Origin: Stromatinia cepivora
Lineage: Eukaryota; Ascomycota; Leotiomycetes; Helotiales; Sclerotiniaceae
DNA: 64,000 bases
Direction: 5' to 3'
Assembly (NCBI GenBank): GCA_014898415.1
Contig: RCTD01000028.1
Coordinates: forward strand, 434,001 to 498,000
Part shown: piece after piece, positions 60,701 to 64,000 of the stretch
Numbering within the stretch: position 1 is the first letter of the stretch
Layout: each line of letters starts with the position of its first letter
Translations under genes and position numbers: made by a program
The notes under the pieces: model-generated
Database searches by the model: none
What the model was told of the DNA's origin: nothing
Seen by the model: only the letters and a program-made list of their open reading frames with translations

Positions 60701-61056
60701 ATTGCATGAGAGGCGGTGGAACAAATTACCTTGCAAACATATTTCTTCTTATGGTAACCACTGAGATTTCCATCTGTTTGTCACAATTAGCTACGCCCCT
60801 TTATTCTAGGCAAGATTTCGGACCTTTGAATTTCTGCCTTGAATGATGAACAAAAGTCAGCCTTGCATAAGAAACCTGGGACCTGCAGAGGATTGATGAC
60901 CGACCTTATATTCGCCAGCTCCTTATTGATTCTTTTTTCTTCAAGCTCTCTGGCTCTGGCGTTCCTAAGATCCGCGATGAATTGTACGAGACCCCGCATA
61001 TTCGAATTATTGCTGGAGCTCCCACGGCCCAGAAAGCTTCCTGCGGATGATGCCAT
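57759..61056 (-). CDS. APL3: AP-2 adaptor complex subunit alpha (alpha-adaptin)
   Basis: Large subunit of the AP-2 clathrin adaptor acting in endocytosis at the plasma membrane. Seven exons (minus order): 61056-60905, 60837-60824, 60773-60730, 60675-60386, 60332-59998, 59952-57977, 57923-57759; 991 residues in frame. Exon 2 is a 14-nt microexon supplying the R-QKFK-D junction; with it the N-terminus reads [20 protein letters not shown], the conserved adaptin opening. The trunk (HEAT-like) covers about 20-620 ([60 protein letters not shown]). An Asn/Gly/Thr-rich hinge follows, then the C-terminal ear. The last exon adds a 54-residue tail from [17 protein letters not shown]. Head-to-head with NDUFAF5. 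Confidence 0.95.
60824..60837 (-). other. 14-nt microexon of the AP-2 alpha gene
   Basis: Flanked by a 67-nt intron (60838-60904, branch CTGAC, acceptor AAG) and a 50-nt intron (60774-60823, branch CTAAT, acceptor CAG). It contributes the final base of an Arg codon, QKFK, and the first base of an Asp codon. Reading through instead gives a stretch that breaks the conserved adaptin sequence. Confidence 0.85.
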
Positions 61057-61658
61057 GGTTGCTGTCTACCTGTCGACCTTCTGAGTTGAATTAAATGCTC
61101 TTTTGATCCGAGAACAAGTTGAAACGATAATACGTTGCGCGACTGCAAATAATTGGCGGAATCCTTTGTCGGTTCCTGATCGTACTTCTTTCCACAGACT
61201 CCAGTATTGCGTTGGACAGTTCACTGGTACTTTTCGACTTCTGAAATGCGCTGGTGGCTACGGGAACTTAGCCTTGCTCGTGATCCGCCATCCGCAAACT
61301 ATTATGGCGTTATTCGCCCCCTTTCCTTCAAATAATCAAACACAGATATATTTGACGTTGGTGATTTCTGGTGATATCGGAATCTAGAATAGTTACAATT
61401 GTACTTCTAAATTCCGCTCCGTACGCGACATAAGGGAGCCATGCATCGTTACTTACTAGGCAATGACAGGGATTAATTTATTAGGTAAGGCTTGGTATTT
61501 TAAGCCTTACCTAAGCTTAGCCTTGCCAAATATCCTTACATCATAAAACTCGATGCAGCCTCATTGACTTTGAGGTTTGGGAATTCCATTATGTATGTTC
61601 TTGTATTGTTATATAATTGTTCATAAGATTCTTTAATACTTCAATTTCATTCTCAATT
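61057..61658. promoter_or_regulatory. divergent promoter between AP-2 alpha and NDUFAF5
   Basis: A 602-bp head-to-head interval that must contain both promoters. It contains an inverted arrangement of GGTAAGGCTTGG / AGCCTTACC around 61482-61511 (an imperfect hairpin), of unknown role. Confidence 0.5.
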
Positions 61659-62765
61659 ATGAAGCCTTTAACTATAAGGCCATTTCTTTCGAGACCTTCG
61701 TTAACAAGGAGATTATATGTATTTCGGAATTATGCTGTGCAATCCCCAGGATCGCCTACATTACAAGTTTTCGATAGACATACAAAATATCTACAAAAAG
61801 AACGTGCAGCTTTAGACAAGGAGAAAAGTAGACAGGTGGATTATCTGAAGGATGAAGTAGCCATGCGACTTTCGGAAAGGTTATTGGTGAGATTGTTTGA
61901 TTCAATTGAGTTCAAATAGCTCATAATACTACAGGACATCAACAGACATTTTGATCATGTCCTAGACCTTGGGGCGAACTCATGTAACATAGCAAGAGCT
62001 CTCACTCTACCGGATCCAGACATCAACCCCTCGAAACCTACATCCCCTCCACTTTCCTCGCGCATTACCCGTCTCACAGCCGCAGACTCATCTCGAAATA
62101 TGTTGTACCGAGACGAAGATTTACCATTCAATAAGGAAATAAACCTCACACGCGAAGTGCTCGACGATGAGGAAAGGTTGCCTTATGAAGCAGGAACATT
62201 TGATGCAGTGTTAAGCTCTTTGAGTATGCATTGGATCAACGACCTTCCATCTCTACTCGCGCAAATCAATCATGTATTGAAACCAGATGCACCCTTCATG
62301 GCAGCAATGTTTGGTGGCGATACATTATTCGAATTACGCACTTCATTGCAGCTCGCAGATATGGAACGAAGAGGAGGAGTCTCTCCACACGTTTCTCCCC
62401 TAGCAGATGTAAGGGATATTGGAGGACTGCTACAGAAAGCGGGGTTCAAAATGTTAACCGTGGATATTGACGACATCATTATTGACTTTCCCGATACATT
62501 TGCCCTGATGCAAGATTTGCAACGGATGGGCGAAAGCAATGCCATCCTAGGAAGAGAGGCAGGTGCAATCAAGAGGGATGTGCTTCTGGCAAACGAGGGA
62601 ATATATCGAGAATTACATGGAAACGAGGATGGGACAATACCTGCAACATTCAGGATGATATATATGATTGGTTGGAAGGAAGGACCGAATCAGGCACAAC
62701 CATTACCTCGAGGTAGTGGAGAGATCAATATCAAAGATGTTCTTGGCGGTGGAGAGGTTAGATGA
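61659..62765 (+). CDS. NDUFAF5-type methyltransferase, complex I assembly factor
   Basis: Two exons, 61659-61886 and 61935-62765, with a 48-nt intron; 352 residues from ATG 61659 (an upstream in-frame TTG is not a fungal start). The N-terminus (MKPLTIRPFLSRPSLTRRLYVFRNYA) is Arg/Ser-rich and acid-free, a mitochondrial presequence. Then VFDRHTKYLQKERAA, the conserved opening of the family, and a class I SAM fold: DLGANSCNIARAL (about 87-99, motif I), MLYRDED, LPYEAGTFDAVLSSLSMHW and FMAAMFGGDTLFELR. The human homologue is an arginine hydroxylase/methylase-like factor needed for early complex I assembly; fungal orthologues are expected to do the same in the matrix. Motif I reads LGANS rather than GxGxG, as is usual here. 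Confidence 0.92.
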
Positions 62766-62818
62766 AAACTCACTGCTCAGATGACAATGCTTGGGCTGTA
62801 TAGCACTCTTCATCATGA

Positions 62819-62824
62819 AATAAA
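62819..62824 (+). terminator. polyadenylation-like AATAAA after NDUFAF5
   Basis: AATAAA occurs 54 bp beyond the stop codon. It is the only hexamer of this kind near that gene end and is a plausible 3'-end signal. Confidence 0.4.
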
Positions 62825-62923
62825 TTTATAATATCACCTTTCTCAAGGAGGCTAAGGGTACATACACAAATTGTCATTTATTCTCCATGCCTACTTATTT
62901 TCTAAAATGCTTTCAATACTACA

Positions 62924-63816
62924 CTATTTAACTCTGCTATCGAAGAAAGTCAAAGCCGCAAGTGCGAAAGCATCAACAGCAGTAGTCATTGTCGGCTGAA
63001 TCTTTGGCGCAAAAATTTCTGAGTGATTATGGGGAATCTCCTCCATCCTTCCTTTAGACTTTGCTTCTTACCAAATATTCTCGTCAACGCAACCAAAGTT
63101 GTAAAAGATATAAGGAGCAACGCATCCTAAGGCCAAGTATGAGAAATCCTCACTCGCACCAAAAGGATCGGCTGGGATTAGATTCTTTCCTAAATACTCC
63201 CCAAAAGATATCTTGAGTATTTCTACTGCCGGTATGTCATTGACAGTAGGCGGCGCATGCATCGTCGTTTTAAATTGGGGTTCTCAGATGGCAAGAAAAC
63301 CAGAAATCTCGCATTCCGAATAAATGACTCGTTTGACAGCTGCGACTAGACGCTCATGAATAGCAGAATTGTATGAACGGATGGAGATTTTCAAGTCCAC
63401 AAAATCAGATACGACGTTTCCAGTAGTGCCTCCATGTATACTAGCGCACCCTATTACGGCAAGTTCCTCCGGCTCGTACTTCTTTCGTCACAATGCTTTA
63501 CAAATGTACCACAATGTGACTGGCAGTTACAACAGGATCAACACATAAGTCTGCACGAGAAACATACCCACTCTTGCCAAAGATCCGTACATCAAATGAA
63601 TCAACTACTGTCAAGATCACACCCCCCCTCCCCCCGAGCGATCATGCCAGCTTTGAAAGTGTGAGTATGCTGTCCGAGTACAATATCTGAATGGGATGTT
63701 GAAAAGCCTCCAAGACCCGAAGAACCATTTAAATCCCGAATTACTGGAACATTGAGAAGCATTTGAGCTTGGATGACCATTTGTTTCTCAAACCTGAACT
63801 GGAGATAACAAGACAA
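62924..63816 (-). pseudogene. decayed M20 amidohydrolase (hippurate hydrolase/aminoacylase-like)
   Basis: Reading minus-strand frames in series gives a recognisable C-terminal two-thirds of an M20 metallo-amidohydrolase: SDIVLGQHTHTFKAGMIA, then VILTVVDSFDVRIFGKSGY, SIHGGTTGNVVSDFVDLKIS, HAPPTVNDIPAVEILK, DPFGASEDFSYLALGC, APYIFYNFGCVDEN, and IPHNHSEIFAPKIQPTMTTA. Lesions seen: a frame change at a C7-T-C6 run (63622-63635), an in-frame TAA at 63498-63500, a one-base frame change between about 63460 and 63480, TGA at 63284-63286 and TAA at 63068-63070. These cannot be removed by plausible introns at all sites, so it is called a pseudogene. Remnants probably extend beyond 63816 to the window edge, which cuts it. 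Confidence 0.85.
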
Positions 63817-64000
63817 GTTTTAAGGCAAATGTATCTAGATACCCAGTAGACACCCTACTTTGCTGTGCGATATATTCGTCCATTGGAAGCCATTTTGCTT
63901 TCCTTGTGATATTGCCTTTTTTCAGATTTTTTCATCTTGTAGCCATAGCTATTGTCCTTGCCGATCAATTCACAACCAACGCACCTGGTCTAAAACTCAA

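Noticed and set aside
1..64000. CRISPR array, rRNA operon, secondary-metabolite cluster or intact transposon
   Set aside because: No regularly spaced direct repeats with unique spacers, rRNA sequence, PKS/NRPS core enzyme, transposase or reverse-transcriptase motifs were seen on either strand.

Overview
This window reads as nuclear DNA of a filamentous ascomycete (Pezizomycotina). Most genes carry short GT..AG introns (about 45-75 nt) with CTAAC/CTGAC-like branch sites. There is a nuclear complex I assembly factor, and the fungal INO80 subunit Ies1 and mitoribosomal protein mS41 (Fyv4) are present. Overall protein style and moderate AT-richness suggest a leotiomycete of the Botrytis/Sclerotinia kind, but this is an inference that cannot be proved without a database comparison.

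Layout. Positions 1-15490 hold no gene I can support; they contain simple repeats and small palindromes only. From 15491 gene density becomes normal: an acidic/basic hypothetical protein (minus), mevalonate kinase (plus), the shared alpha subunit of protein farnesyl-/geranylgeranyltransferase (plus), an L-serine/threonine dehydratase (plus), and a ten-exon SHPRH/Irc20-type SNF2-RING ubiquitin ligase (minus) that shares a divergent promoter with mS41 (plus). Next come a short bZIP-like basic-region protein, Ies1, a 1134-residue disordered protein, and a repeat-containing protein whose 3' end looks frameshifted. A J-domain protein (minus), a 93-residue cysteine-rich secreted protein (minus), AP-2 alpha-adaptin (minus, with a 14-nt microexon) and NDUFAF5-type methyltransferase (plus) follow. 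The right edge enters a decayed M20 amidohydrolase (minus).

Functional links. Mevalonate kinase and the prenyltransferase alpha subunit are neighbours on the same strand: the first feeds the isoprenoid pathway that makes farnesyl- and geranylgeranyl-diphosphate, and the second uses those lipids to modify CaaX proteins. Two chromatin/genome-maintenance genes (SHPRH-like, Ies1) and two mitochondrial genes (mS41, NDUFAF5) are also present, but nothing indicates a biosynthetic cluster or a defence island. The most interesting items are the small secreted cysteine-rich protein, the AP-2 microexon, the frameshifted repeat protein, the amidohydrolase pseudogene, the ATTACCCTATAA minisatellite and the 15-kb gene-free left arm. 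I found no rRNA, tRNA, CRISPR array or intact transposon.
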